Shown here piece by piece: positions 45,194 to 54,320 of a stretch of 64,000 bases of DNA (positions within the stretch are counted from its first letter, which is position 1; each line of letters opens with the position of its first letter). The notes below the pieces were generated by a model. The model worked only from the letters and a program-made list of their open reading frames with translations, did no database searches and was not told where the DNA came from. This stretch comes from Pseudomonas sp. 6D_7.1_Bac1 (GTDB lineage: Bacteria; Pseudomonadota; Gammaproteobacteria; Pseudomonadales; Pseudomonadaceae), in NCBI RefSeq assembly GCF_025465945.1, contig NZ_JANLNW010000023.1:62001-126000 (forward strand), given 5' to 3'. The position numbers and the translations under genes are program-made.

Positions 45194-45466
45194 ATGAACC
45201 GCTACATGCCCATCACCGGCGTCGACTGCAATCGCGCATCCCTGCTCATCGACACCGAAGCCCCGCTGGACGTGCTCCACGAAACTGCCGCCTACCGCAT
45301 CCGTACCGTCACCCAGTTGCTGGAGAACATCGCCTTTCGCGATGAGATCAGCAGCGATGCCGTGGTGCTCCACGACTTCGCCCAACTGCTGGCCATTCCG
45401 CTGCGCGACGGCTGCGACCTGCTCGACGTGATCGGCCGCCGCTTGCGCGCCAACCCCACCCCCTAA
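45194..45466 (+). CDS. small DUF3077-like protein
   Basis: A 90-aa acidic protein, MNRYMPITGVDCNRASLLID onward, with mostly helical character (VLHETAAYRIRTVTQLLENI). It resembles short DUF3077 proteins frequent and often multicopy in Pseudomonas; function unknown. GGAG lies about 10 nt before the ATG. It is transcribed with a long leader that carries its own ORF. It is followed by intergenic palindromes. Confidence 0.65.
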   Translation: MNRYMPITGVDCNRASLLIDTEAPLDVLHETAAYRIRTVTQLLENIAFRDEISSDAVVLHDFAQLLAIPLRDGCDLLDVIGRRLRANPTP

Positions 45467-45487
45467 ACCCACCGCCCTACCCTGATC

Positions 45488-45535
45488 ATTCCCACGCTCC
45501 CGCGTGGGAATGCCGCCTGTGACGCTCTGCGTCAC
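45488..45535. repeat. third-class intergenic palindrome pair
   Basis: ATTCCCACGC-tcc-cGCGTGGGAAT followed by TGTGACGC-tct-GCGTCACA. Two adjacent hairpins of a repeat type common in P. fluorescens genomes, 21 bp after the DUF3077-like gene. Confidence 0.75.
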
Positions 45536-45668
45536 ATCCCGCCGCCGACGGGCTGGCGTAACCTGCAATCTTTTCATGGCCATAAAACACTCCAATGAAT
45601 CCGTCGTCTTTCAGGCTTTATTCCCCTCCATCCGCTCAAATGAAACACTCATTTCTAATTCGTATAAA

Positions 45669-45690
45669 CAACTGTCAGATCTGACAGTTG
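45669..45690. promoter_or_regulatory. perfect 22-bp palindrome upstream of the cold-shock gene
   Basis: CAACTGTCAGA followed directly by its exact reverse complement TCTGACAGTTG. No loop and no T tract, so an operator for a dimeric regulator is more likely than a terminator. It lies 112 bp before the csp ATG within the 336-bp gap 45467-45802; AT-rich sequence just upstream (AATTCGTATAAA) could be promoter. The regulator is unknown. Confidence 0.55.
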
Positions 45691-45802
45691 GCGCCCGCCC
45701 GTGATGCGCTCACGATGTTTTTCGTAACATCGGGAACGGGGAGTGAGCAGGCAAACAAATGCTCACACCCCATCGGTTATTGAGCACGTGGGAAGTATGA
45801 AA

Positions 45803-46015
45803 ATGGCAGATAGACAGGACGGTACGGTCAAGTGGTTCAACGATGAAAAGGGCTTTGGGTTCATCACACCGAATGGTGGAGGTGACGACCTTTTCGTGCA
45901 CTTCAAATCGATAGAAGGTGATGGTTTCAAATCTCTGAAAGAGGGCCAGAAAGTGTCCTTCGAATCAGAGAAAGGACAAAAGGGGATGCAGGCAGCAAAG
46001 GTACGACCCGAATGA
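45803..46015 (+). CDS. cold-shock domain protein (CspA family)
   Basis: A 70-aa single cold-shock domain that binds RNA and single-stranded DNA. RNP1 is KGFGFITP and RNP2 is DLFVHF; the start is [12 protein letters not shown] as in CspA/CapB. The ATG at 45803 has GGAAG 7 nt upstream; an ATG 6 nt earlier is too close to it. A second, diverged cold-shock-like gene follows 85 bp later. Confidence 0.95.
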   Translation: MADRQDGTVKWFNDEKGFGFITPNGGGDDLFVHFKSIEGDGFKSLKEGQKVSFESEKGQKGMQAAKVRPE

Positions 46016-46100
46016 AACGGCACCCTCCGGGTTCCTGAATGTTCGACAAGGCCTGCGCTGCCTGATAGTGAGCGTGGGCCATTTTTATGGGAGATGGGCG

Positions 46101-46325
46101 ATGAAGAAGCAACCGATAGAGCGCAATGACTCGTCCAAAGGCTGCATCGGCATGATTTCTGCCCACGTGGATGGCCGGGAAATTTTTTTTCGGATCAACT
46201 CAGTCGAAGACGGCGGACCGGTAATAAAAGTCGGGCAAACGGTAACTTATGACCTCGAAGAAAAGGACGGCCAGTACTTCGCGGTCAACATTGAAGTGGT
46301 CGATGATCCAGAACAATGGCATTAG
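46101..46325 (+). CDS. diverged cold-shock-domain-like small protein
   Basis: A 74-aa protein with the layout of a cold-shock domain: KGCIGMISAHVDGREIFFRI corresponds to strands 1-3, and VIKVGQTVTYDLEEKDGQYF to strands 4-5. The aromatic RNP1 motif GFGFI is missing, although EIFFRI keeps an RNP2-like shape. It may bind nucleic acid weakly or do something else. GGGAG precedes the ATG. Probably co-transcribed with the csp gene upstream. Confidence 0.75.
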   Translation: MKKQPIERNDSSKGCIGMISAHVDGREIFFRINSVEDGGPVIKVGQTVTYDLEEKDGQYFAVNIEVVDDPEQWH

Positions 46326-46365
46326 CGGCTATTCCCCATCATGAATGATGATAATCCGCCGCAAT

Positions 46366-46418
46366 AAAAAGCGACCTTGACAGAGCGCTACCTACACACC
46401 TGAAAAGATCGCTTTTTT
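46366..46418. terminator. bidirectional terminator between the csd-like gene and fdhA
   Basis: AAAAAGCGACCTT and its near reverse complement AAAGATCGCTTTTTT flank a ~27-nt loop. A and T tracts on both sides suit both convergent genes. Confidence 0.7.
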
Positions 46419-46434
46419 ATATCAACTCAATAAC

Positions 46435-47634
46435 TTACGCCGCACTAAACAACTTATGCGGATCAATCACAAACTTCTTCGGTACACCGGCATCGAATTC
46501 GCCGTAACCACGTGGTGCATCATCGAGGCTGATGACCTCAACACCCACGATGTCGGCAATCTTGATGCGGTCCCACATGATCGCCTGCATCAGTTGGCGG
46601 TTGTACTTCATCACCGGGGTCTGGCCGGTGTGGAAGCTGTGGGATTTGGCCCAGCCCAGACCGAAGCGGATGCTCAGGCTGCCCATTTTCGCGGCGGCAT
46701 CGACTGCGCCCGGATCTTCGGTGACGTACAGGCCAGGGATACCGATTTTGCCAGCAACGCGAACCACGCCCATCAGCGAGTTGAGCACGGTGGCCGGTGC
46801 TTCGTGTTTCACCCCGTCATGGCCGTGACCACGGGCTTCAAAGCCCACGGCGTCGACGGCACAGTCGACTTCCGGCTCACCCAACAGTGCAGCGATCTGT
46901 TCGTGCAGTGGGGTGTCTGTCGACAGGTCGGCGATTTCGAAACCCTGGGCCTTGGCGTGAGCCAGACGGATCGGGTTGACGTCGCCGATGATCACCACCG
47001 CCGCGCCCAACAGGCGAGCGGAAGCGGCAGCCGCCAGACCGACCGGACCTGCGCCGGCGATGTAAACGGTACTGCCTGGGCCAACACCCGCCGTGACAGC
47101 GCCGTGGTAACCGGTCGGCAGAATGTCCGAGAGGCAGGTCAGGTCACGGATTTTTTCCATGGCCCGGTCGCGATCCGGCAGTTTCAGCAGGTTGAAGTCG
47201 GCATACGGCACCATCGCGTATTCGGCCTGGCCGCCGGTCCAGTCACCCATGTCGACATAACCATAGGCACCACCCGGACGGGCCGGGTTAACGCTCAGGC
47301 AGACACCGGTGTGCATCTCTTTGCAGGAACGGCAGCGCCCGCAAGCAACGTTGAACGGCACGGATACCAGGTCGCCGATTTTCAGGTTCTCGACATCGCT
47401 GCCCTTCTCGATCACTTCACCGGTGATCTCGTGCCCCAGCACCAGACCGGTCTGGGCGGTGGTACGGCCGCGCACCATGTGCTGGTCGGAACCACAGATG
47501 TTGGTGGAAACCACACGCAGGATGACACCGTGTTCGATCTTCCTGCCGCGTGGGTCCTGCATTTTGGGATAGTCGATTTTCTGTACTTCGACCTTGCCGT
47601 TGCCGAGATACACCACACCACGATTACCAGACAT
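46435..47634 (-). CDS. fdhA: glutathione-independent formaldehyde dehydrogenase
   Basis: A 399-aa zinc-dependent, NAD-linked medium-chain dehydrogenase that oxidises formaldehyde to formate without glutathione. Catalytic-zinc ligands lie in NICGSDQHM and LGHEITGEV; the structural-zinc cysteines are in CGRCRSCKEMHTGVC; the NAD loop is GAGPVGLAAA. The length equals the P. putida enzyme. In the betaine pathway it removes the formaldehyde made by sarcosine demethylation. It lies downstream of purU, separated by a REP pair. Confidence 0.96.
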   Translation of the reverse strand: MSGNRGVVYLGNGKVEVQKIDYPKMQDPRGRKIEHGVILRVVSTNICGSDQHMVRGRTTAQTGLVLGHEITGEVIEKGSDVENLKIGDLVSVPFNVACGRCRSCKEMHTGVCLSVNPARPGGAYGYVDMGDWTGGQAEYAMVPYADFNLLKLPDRDRAMEKIRDLTCLSDILPTGYHGAVTAGVGPGSTVYIAGAGPVGLAAAASARLLGAAVVIIGDVNPIRLAHAKAQGFEIADLSTDTPLHEQIAALLGEPEVDCAVDAVGFEARGHGHDGVKHEAPATVLNSLMGVVRVAGKIGIPGLYVTEDPGAVDAAAKMGSLSIRFGLGWAKSHSFHTGQTPVMKYNRQLMQAIMWDRIKIADIVGVEVISLDDAPRGYGEFDAGVPKKFVIDPHKLFSAA

Positions 47635-47741
47635 GCTTTCACCTCGCTGTTGTTTTTATGTAGCGGTCGCGTCGCCCTGGATCGGCGGCGCGTTGATTGC
47701 TCGGGTTATTGCTTGTGTCTTGTGTTGTTTGTAAGGGCCTC

Positions 47742-47834
47742 ATCGCGAGCAGGCTCGCTCCCACATTGGATCTTTGGTGTGACTGAGATCTGTGTGCTGA
47801 CACAAATCCCTGTGGGAGCGAGCCTGCTCGCGAT
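47742..47834. repeat. inverted REP pair between fdhA and purU
   Basis: ATCGCGAGCAGGCTCGCTCC at 47742 and GTGGGAGCGAGCCTGCTCGC at 47812. Confidence 0.9.
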
Positions 47835-47840
47835 GACGAT

Positions 47841-48698
47841 TTAAAGAACGACGGTGCGATTGGCGTTAAGGAACACTCGTCGTTCAATGTGATAACCCAC
47901 CGCTCGGGCCAACGTCAGCCCTTCGATATCCCGACCTTTGGCAATCAGGTCTTCGGGGTAATGGCTGTGATCCACCGCTTCCACGCCTTGGGCGATGATC
48001 GGGCCTTCATCAAGGTCGTTGTTGATGTAATGCGCCGTAGCGCCCACCAGTTTCACGCCTTTGTTGTAGGCCTGGTGATACGGCTTGGCGCCTTTGAAAC
48101 CGGGCAGCAACGAGTGATGGATATTGATCGCTTTGCCATCGAGCTTGCGGCACAGCTCCGGCGACAGCACTTGCATATAGCGCGCAAGCACCACCAGTTC
48201 AGCCCCGGACTCTTCGATCACCTGCCAGACCTGCCGCTCTTGCGCGGGCTTGTCGTTAGGGTCGAGCGGGAAGTGGTAATAGGGAATCCCATGCCAGTCG
48301 GCCAGCGGTTTGAGGTCCGGGTGGTTGGACACCACGGCAACCACGTCCATCGACAATTGGCCAATGCGTTGGCGATAGAGCAAGTCGTTGAGGCAGTGAT
48401 CGGCCTTGGAGACCATGATCACCACTTTTGGCCGGTGGTGCGGCGGCGTCAGTTCGAAAATCATGCCGAACGCGTCGGTCCGTTCGGCCAGACCTGCGCG
48501 GAACGCCTGTTCGTCGAAGGCGTCGGGCTGACGGAACTCCACCCGAATGAAGAAGCGGCCGGAAAGCCGATCATCGAAAGAGTGGTGCTCGGTGACGTAG
48601 CAACCCTGTTCGAACAGAAAACGGGTCACCGCATCCACCGTGCCCAAGACGCTCGGGCAATCGGCGGTCAAAATCCATGTGTCTGGGGCGCGGCTCAT
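47841..48698 (-). CDS. purU: formyltetrahydrofolate deformylase PurU
   Basis: A 285-aa enzyme that hydrolyses 10-formyl-THF to formate and THF. An N-terminal ACT domain (about residues 8-85) precedes a formyltransferase-like domain. The catalytic Asn-His-Asp set lies in NIHHSLLPGFKG and NDLDEGPIIAQG. In this locus it recycles folate one-carbon units produced by sarcosine oxidase. It follows soxG on the same strand across a large inverted repeat. Confidence 0.95.
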   Translation of the reverse strand: MSRAPDTWILTADCPSVLGTVDAVTRFLFEQGCYVTEHHSFDDRLSGRFFIRVEFRQPDAFDEQAFRAGLAERTDAFGMIFELTPPHHRPKVVIMVSKADHCLNDLLYRQRIGQLSMDVVAVVSNHPDLKPLADWHGIPYYHFPLDPNDKPAQERQVWQVIEESGAELVVLARYMQVLSPELCRKLDGKAINIHHSLLPGFKGAKPYHQAYNKGVKLVGATAHYINNDLDEGPIIAQGVEAVDHSHYPEDLIAKGRDIEGLTLARAVGYHIERRVFLNANRTVVL

Positions 48699-48735
48699 AG
48701 TGCGGTGACTCCTGTTCGTGAGTGACGCAGCTCTC

Positions 48736-48865
48736 GTAGCAGTTGCCGAAGGCTACGTCCGGCGGCGAAGCCGTCGTAAAGCCTGAATCCCCGATTCCGA
48801 ATCAAAACCGGGGTGCCCGAATTGCGACGGCTGCGCCGCCGAACGCAGCCTTCGGCAGCTGCTAC
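48736..48865. repeat. 130-nt inverted repeat between purU and soxG
   Basis: The left arm starts GTAGCAGTTGCCGAAGGCT (48736) and continues through GGCGGCGAAGCCGTCG to 48776. The right arm, 48825-48865, is its near reverse complement with few mismatches, ending CAGCTGCTAC. The centre is about 48 nt. It would fold into one long hairpin in RNA. It occupies nearly all of the 191-bp gap. Confidence 0.85.
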
Positions 48866-48889
48866 AGGACATGTGCAAGCCTCAAAAAA

Positions 48890-49522
48890 TCAAGCCTGAA
48901 CGCTAAGGCCGTATTCCGCCGCCGCATCCTGCAACCACAACCACCAGTAATCCGAGAAGCTGCGGCGGATCAGCAGTTCCCAAGTGTCTTCAGCGGTATG
49001 ACGGATCACCAGTTGCGACTTGGCGAACACCGTGCCGACCGCTTTGCCCACCGGGAAATTGTTGGGATGTACGTCGTAGCTGGTGGACTTCATCAGCACT
49101 TCGCGGACTTTCGGGCCGCTCAGTTCAAGAATCTGCTGGCCACCGCTGACGTTGACGATGGAGATATGCAGATCACCCAAGGCCTCACGCAGTTTTTTCT
49201 CGGCAGCGAATTCTTCACCGCTCGGCACGATCAGCAGCCACTCGTCCGGGCCCATCCATTGCAAGCTGGTTTCGCCTTTGGCGACCACGGTCAGCGCTAC
49301 TGGCAGTTCCAGGCCCAGGGCCTTGTGCACGCCAGCGGCGAATGCCGGGTTGTGGGCATCGCCACGAATGGTCAGGTGGCCCAGGAGTTTTTTCTCACGC
49401 ACGGTAACACCGGCGTTTTTACGGCCCTTGCCCACCAGGCTGGCGAGGTCGGCGTGATGCAGCGACGACTCGGCCTTTGCCCCAGTGGTTGGGCGCTGTT
49501 GGTAAACGTTGGCTGTGGTCAT
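48890..49522 (-). CDS. soxG: sarcosine oxidase gamma subunit
   Basis: A 210-aa subunit of heterotetrameric sarcosine oxidase. It has a GcvT/YgfZ-like fold (DEWLLIVPSGEEFAAEKKL), and the conserved C-terminal WELLIRRSFSDYWWLWLQDA. It contacts the alpha subunit in the complex and has no active site of its own. It lies last in glyA-soxBDAG, after a 166-bp gap that contains a REP pair. Confidence 0.94.
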   Translation of the reverse strand: MTTANVYQQRPTTGAKAESSLHHADLASLVGKGRKNAGVTVREKKLLGHLTIRGDAHNPAFAAGVHKALGLELPVALTVVAKGETSLQWMGPDEWLLIVPSGEEFAAEKKLREALGDLHISIVNVSGGQQILELSGPKVREVLMKSTSYDVHPNNFPVGKAVGTVFAKSQLVIRHTAEDTWELLIRRSFSDYWWLWLQDAAAEYGLSVQA

Positions 49523-49580
49523 AAAGCACCTGTCTTGAATTCTGTTGGTTCCGGCCCTTGTAGTGACTGTTCTGCCGTCT

Positions 49581-49644
49581 TCGCGAGCAAGCTCGCTCCC
49601 ACAAGGGTCACGCGATCTCCTGTGGGAGCGAGCTTGCTCGCGAT
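49581..49644. repeat. inverted REP pair between soxG and soxA
   Basis: TCGCGAGCAAGCTCGCTCCC at 49581 and GTGGGAGCGAGCTTGCTCGC at 49622. It lies inside the sox operon. Confidence 0.9.
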
Positions 49645-49688
49645 GCAGTCAACGCGGTTCAGCTGCCACCCCACAGGACCCGAGGCCA

Positions 49689-52600
49689 TCAAATGTTCTG
49701 GCGATCGCCTTTCGGATCGAAGAACACCGAAGAAACGATTTCCGCTTCGATCACGCTGCCGTCGGCCAGCGGCGCAAACACGCGCTCGCCGAGGCGCTTC
49801 AAGCCGCCTTTGACCACACCCATGGCAAACGAATAGCCGAGGGAGTTGTGGGCGTAACTGGAGGTCACGTGACCGACCATGCTCATCGGGATCGCTTGCT
49901 TGGTGTTGAACACCAGTTGCGCGCCTTCCGGCAGCCATTTGGTCGGGTCGATCGGCTTGAGGCCGACCAACTGTTTGCGTTGATCACGCACGCAGTCTTC
50001 GCGATTCATGCCACGCCAGCCGATCCACGAGAACGGTTTGGTGCGACCCACGCACCAGCCCATGTTCAGGTCGTCCGGGGTCATCGAGCTGTCAGTGTCC
50101 TGGCCGACGATGATGAAACCCTTCTCGGCCCGCAGGACGTGCATGGTTTCAGTGCCGTACGGCGTCAGGTTGTACTTCTTGCCAGCCTCGACGATTTTTT
50201 CCAGTACGCCCATGGCGTAGTCGGCCTGTACGTTGACTTCGTACGACAGCTCACCGGTAAACGAGATCCGGAACACCCGCGCCGGCACACCACCCACCAG
50301 GCCTTCTTTCCAGGTCATGAACGGGAAGCCGTCCTTGTCCAGGTCGATATCGGTCACTTCGCTGAGCAGCTTGCGGCTGTTCGGCCCCGACAGAGTCATG
50401 GTTGCCCAGTGGTCGGTAACCGAGGTGAAGTACACCTTCAGGTCTGGCCATTCGGTCTGGTGATAGATTTCCAGCCATTGCAGCACGCGTGCAGCGCCGC
50501 CGGTGGTGGTGGTCATCACGAAGTGGTTGTCGGCCAGGCATGCAGTGACGCCGTCATCGAAAACCATGCCGTCTTCTTTGCACATCAGGCCGTAGCGCGC
50601 CTTGCCCACGTCGAGCTTGGTCCAGGCGTTGGTGTAGACGCGGTTGAGGAACTCACGCGCATCCGGGCCTTGAATGTCGATCTTGCCGAGGGTGGAGGCA
50701 TCGAGCAGGCCGACGCTCTCGCGCACGGCCAGGCATTCGCGTTTCACCGCGGCATGCAGGTCTTCACCGTTTTTCGGGAAGTACCAAGGACGTTTCCACT
50801 GACCGACGTCTTCAAACTCGGCGCCGTTCTTCACGTGCCAGGCGTGCAACGCGGTGTAACGCACCGGCTCGAAGATATGCCCACAGTGACGACCGGCTAC
50901 CGCGCCGAAGGTCACCGGCGTGTAGTTCGGGCGGAACATGGTGGTGCCCATCTGCGGGATGGTCACGTTCAGCGAACGGGCGGCAATGGCCAGACCGTTG
51001 ACGTTGCCGAGCTTGCCCTGATCGGTGCCGAAGCCCAGCGCGGTGTAGCGTTTGACGTGCTCGACCGACTCGAAGCCTTCGCGGGTCGCCAGTTCGATGG
51101 CGGCAGCGGTGACGTCGTTTTGCAGGTCGACGAATTGCTTCGGCGCACGTGCGGTGTTCTTTTCGTGTGGCACCTGGAACAGCGCCAGAGTCGGCTCTTC
51201 CACACGGCTCAGGACTTTTGGCAGGACGCCTTCGACCGCTTTGAAGCCGGCTTCGCTGGCGGCGCGCACGCCGCCTTCAAAACCATCAGCAAGGGAATCA
51301 CCGAGGCCATAGACACCGTTGATACCGCCGACACACACGCGCTTCTGCGGTGCTTCGCCCGGTACGAAACCGAGGATATCTTCACGCCAGATCGGTTTGC
51401 CGCCCAAGTGCGACGCCAGGTGAACCACCGGGCTGTAGCCGCCGGAACTGGCAACCAGGTCGCATTCAAGCCATTCGCCAGGGCTGGTAACGGTGTGCGC
51501 TTTGACGTCGATGGCCGCAACACGAGCGGCGGTCACGCGCTTGCTGCCGCGTGCTTCGATCACCGCGCTGCCGGTCAGAATACGGATACCTTTGGCCCGT
51601 GCTTCTTCTACCAGTGCACCGCGAGGATTGCTCCGCGCATCAGCGACGGCCACCACTTGCAGGCCGGCGTCGAGCCAGTCCAATGCAACGCGGTAGGCGT
51701 GATCGTTGTTGGTCGACAGCACGAGTTTTTTGCCCGGTGCTACGCCATAACGACGCACATAGGTCGAAATCGCACCGGCCAGCATGTTGCCCGGCACGTC
51801 GTTGTTGCCGTAGACCAGCGGGCGCTCACATGCGCCGGTGGCCAGCACCACGCGCTTGGCGCGAACCCGGTGGATACGCTGACGAACCTGGCCAATCGGT
51901 GCGCGGTCGCCGAGGTGATCGGTGAGGCGTTCGTGAATGGTCAGGAAGTTGTGGTCGTGGTAACCGTTGACGGTCGCCCGTGGCAACAGCAGCACGTCCG
52001 GCAAGCCTTTGAGCTCAGCGATCACGCTGGCCACCCATTCGGTCGCCGGTTTGCCGTCGAGGCTTTCACGGGAGTCGAGCAGGCTACCGCCGAACTCTTC
52101 CTGCTCGTCGGCCAGAATCACTCGGGCACCGCTGCGCGCAGCCGCCAGGGCAGCCGCCAGACCGGCCGGGCCACCGCCGACGATCAGCACGTCGCAGTGC
52201 TGGTTCATGTAGTCGTAGGTGTCCGGATCGTTTTCGGTCGGCGAACGACCGAGACCTGCGGCCTTACGAATGTACTTCTCGTAGGTCATCCAGAACGATT
52301 GCGGGTACATGAAGGTTTTGTAGTAGAAACCCGGTGGCATCAGCTTGCCCCCGACCTTGCCGAGAATCCCCATCATGTCGTTGTTCACGCTCGGCCAGCC
52401 GTTGGTGCTGGTGGCGACGAGGCCCTGGTACAGCGCCTGTTGAGTGGCGCGCACGTTAGGAATTTGCGTGGCTTCGGTGGCACCGATCTGCAACACGGCG
52501 TTCGGCTCTTCGGCACCGGCGGCGAAGATCCCGCGAGGACGCGAATACTTGAAGCTGCGGCCGATGATGTCGACGCCGTTGGCCAGCAATGCAGCGGCCA

Positions 52601-52706
52601 GGGAGTCGCCTTCAAAGCCTTTGTAGATCTGGCCGTTGAAGCTGAAGCTCAGGACTTTGTTGCGGTCGATCCGTCCACCGTTGGACAGGCGATTGATCTG
52701 GCTCAT
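49689..52706 (-). CDS. soxA: sarcosine oxidase alpha subunit
   Basis: A 1005-aa subunit. An N-terminal ferredoxin-like domain (residues ~15-110) lacks the Cys set and so holds no Fe-S cluster. An NAD/FAD-binding domain follows (DVLIVGGGPAGLAAALAAAR near residue 175). The C-terminal half (from about residue 600) is a GcvT-like tetrahydrofolate domain that takes the methyl carbon to form 5,10-methylene-THF. The start overlaps the soxD stop by 4 bp. The complex oxidises sarcosine to glycine. Confidence 0.97.
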   Translation of the reverse strand: MSQINRLSNGGRIDRNKVLSFSFNGQIYKGFEGDSLAAALLANGVDIIGRSFKYSRPRGIFAAGAEEPNAVLQIGATEATQIPNVRATQQALYQGLVATSTNGWPSVNNDMMGILGKVGGKLMPPGFYYKTFMYPQSFWMTYEKYIRKAAGLGRSPTENDPDTYDYMNQHCDVLIVGGGPAGLAAALAAARSGARVILADEQEEFGGSLLDSRESLDGKPATEWVASVIAELKGLPDVLLLPRATVNGYHDHNFLTIHERLTDHLGDRAPIGQVRQRIHRVRAKRVVLATGACERPLVYGNNDVPGNMLAGAISTYVRRYGVAPGKKLVLSTNNDHAYRVALDWLDAGLQVVAVADARSNPRGALVEEARAKGIRILTGSAVIEARGSKRVTAARVAAIDVKAHTVTSPGEWLECDLVASSGGYSPVVHLASHLGGKPIWREDILGFVPGEAPQKRVCVGGINGVYGLGDSLADGFEGGVRAASEAGFKAVEGVLPKVLSRVEEPTLALFQVPHEKNTARAPKQFVDLQNDVTAAAIELATREGFESVEHVKRYTALGFGTDQGKLGNVNGLAIAARSLNVTIPQMGTTMFRPNYTPVTFGAVAGRHCGHIFEPVRYTALHAWHVKNGAEFEDVGQWKRPWYFPKNGEDLHAAVKRECLAVRESVGLLDASTLGKIDIQGPDAREFLNRVYTNAWTKLDVGKARYGLMCKEDGMVFDDGVTACLADNHFVMTTTTGGAARVLQWLEIYHQTEWPDLKVYFTSVTDHWATMTLSGPNSRKLLSEVTDIDLDKDGFPFMTWKEGLVGGVPARVFRISFTGELSYEVNVQADYAMGVLEKIVEAGKKYNLTPYGTETMHVLRAEKGFIIVGQDTDSSMTPDDLNMGWCVGRTKPFSWIGWRGMNREDCVRDQRKQLVGLKPIDPTKWLPEGAQLVFNTKQAIPMSMVGHVTSSYAHNSLGYSFAMGVVKGGLKRLGERVFAPLADGSVIEAEIVSSVFFDPKGDRQNI

Positions 52707-53032
52707 ACCTTCGCTCCCAGAGCCTGCGCGGCCGCTTTCGGACTTTCAGTCTTGTCGGTGAACTGTGGCTTGGTGCCGATCTTGTAGGTTTCGAGAATCT
52801 CGTAGGTCACGGTGTCACGGGTGACGTTGAAATACTGGCGGCAACCGGCGACGTGATCCCACAGTTCGTGGTGCAAGCCGCGAGGGTTATCGCGGAAGAA
52901 CATGTAGTCGCCCCACTCCTCGTCGGTGCAGGTGTTCGGGTCCAGCGGGCGCGGGATATGCGCCTGGCCGGATGCGTGGAATTCCTCTTCGGAGCGCAGC
53001 TCGCCGCAGTGAGGACAGAAGATATGCAACAT
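52703..53032 (-). CDS. soxD: sarcosine oxidase delta subunit
   Basis: A 109-aa zinc-binding subunit. CPHCGELRSEEEF near the N-terminus gives a Cys pair, and HVAGCRQYFNVTRDTVTYEI holds the remaining His/Cys ligands. Length and motifs are typical; the C-terminal tail after GTKPQ is less conserved. It is 14 bp after soxB and overlaps soxA by 4 bp. Confidence 0.96.
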   Translation of the reverse strand: MLHIFCPHCGELRSEEEFHASGQAHIPRPLDPNTCTDEEWGDYMFFRDNPRGLHHELWDHVAGCRQYFNVTRDTVTYEILETYKIGTKPQFTDKTESPKAAAQALGAKV

Positions 53033-53046
53033 AGGGATTTCTCCTG

Positions 53047-54297
53047 TTAGTGGGCGACTGCAGCAGCGCCGTGTTCGTCGATCAGCGCACCGTTGTGGAA
53101 ACGGTCGATGGAGAAAGGTGCAGCCAACGGGTGCATTTCACCCTTGGCGAGGCTGGCGGCAAACACGTTGCCCGAGCCCGGAGTCGCTTTGAAACCACCG
53201 GTACCCCAACCGCAGTTGAAGAACATGTTCGGCACCGGTGTTTTCGAGATGATCGGGCACGCATCCGGGGTGGTGTCGACGATGCCGCCCCACTGGCGGT
53301 TCATCCGTACGCGGGACAGCACCGGGAACATCTCGACGATGGCCTGGATGGTGTGCTCGATCACCGGGTACGAGCCGCGCTGGCCGTAGCCGTTGTAGCC
53401 GTCGATACCGGCGCCGATCACCAGGTCGCCCTTGTCGGACTGGCTGATGTAACCGTGCACGGCGTTGGACATGATCACGCTGTCGATAATCGGCTTGATC
53501 GGCTCGGACACCAGCGCTTGCAGCGGGTGGGATTCGATCGGCAGACGGAAGCCGGCCAGTTTGGCCATGTGCCCGGAGTTACCGGCGGTGACCACGCCGA
53601 CGCGCTTGGCGCCGATGAAGCCCTTGTTGGTTTCAACGCCGATGCACACGCCGTTTTCCTTGCGGAAACCGATCACTTCGGTCTGCTGGATCAGGTCCAC
53701 GCCCAATGCGTCAGCGGCACGGGCAAAGCCCCAGGCCACGGCATCGTGACGGGCCACGCCGCCGCGACGCTGAACGGTAGCGCCCATCACCGGGTAGCGA
53801 GTGTTTTTCGAGCAGTCGAGGTACGGAATCTCGTCAGCCACTTGCTGAGCGGTGAGCAGTTCGCCGTCGACGCCGTTGAGGCGGTTGGCGCTGACCCGAC
53901 GCTCGGAATCACGAATGTCCTGCAGGGTGTGGCACAGGTTGTAAACGCCACGCTGGGAGAACATCACGTTGTAGTTCAGGTCCTGGGACAGACCTTCCCA
54001 GAGTTTCATCGCGTGTTCATACAGGTGCGCCGACTCGTCCCACAGGTAGTTGGAACGCACGATGGTGGTGTTGCGCGCGGTGTTACCGCCGCCCAGCCAG
54101 CCTTTCTCGACCACGGCCACGTTAGTGATGCCGTGTTCCTTGGCCAGGTAGTAGGCGGTCGCCAGACCATGCCCGCCGCCGCCGACGATGACCACGTCGT
54201 AGACTTTTTTCGGAGTCGGCGTGCGCCACATCTTCTGCCAGTTTTCGTGGTGGCTGAGGGAGTGTTTGAAGAGGCCGAAGCCTGAATAGCGTTGCAT
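53047..54297 (-). CDS. soxB: sarcosine oxidase beta subunit
   Basis: A 416-aa FAD-dependent subunit that oxidises sarcosine. The dinucleotide motif [18 protein letters not shown] is near residue 35, and [16 protein letters not shown] near residue 170 carries the histidine that links covalently to FMN in the family. I give the start at 54297 (MQRYSGFG), matching other Pseudomonas SoxB; an ATG 6 nt upstream has GGAG only 3 nt away, against 9 nt for this one. It is first in soxBDAG and follows glyA. Confidence 0.96.
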   Translation of the reverse strand: MQRYSGFGLFKHSLSHHENWQKMWRTPTPKKVYDVVIVGGGGHGLATAYYLAKEHGITNVAVVEKGWLGGGNTARNTTIVRSNYLWDESAHLYEHAMKLWEGLSQDLNYNVMFSQRGVYNLCHTLQDIRDSERRVSANRLNGVDGELLTAQQVADEIPYLDCSKNTRYPVMGATVQRRGGVARHDAVAWGFARAADALGVDLIQQTEVIGFRKENGVCIGVETNKGFIGAKRVGVVTAGNSGHMAKLAGFRLPIESHPLQALVSEPIKPIIDSVIMSNAVHGYISQSDKGDLVIGAGIDGYNGYGQRGSYPVIEHTIQAIVEMFPVLSRVRMNRQWGGIVDTTPDACPIISKTPVPNMFFNCGWGTGGFKATPGSGNVFAASLAKGEMHPLAAPFSIDRFHNGALIDEHGAAAVAH

Positions 54298-54320
54298 AGT
54301 CATTTACTCCAAAACCGCGC

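Noticed and set aside
44741..45466. One 239-aa protein spanning the REP pair and the DUF3077-like gene
   Set aside because: The frame is open through repeats and the structured leader only by chance. The 90-aa gene with its own ribosome site explains the coding signal.
49545..52787. Open frame of over 1000 codons on the plus strand opposite soxA
   Set aside because: It is an antisense shadow of the GC-rich soxA codons. Its translation has no recognisable domain, while soxA on the other strand is unmistakable.
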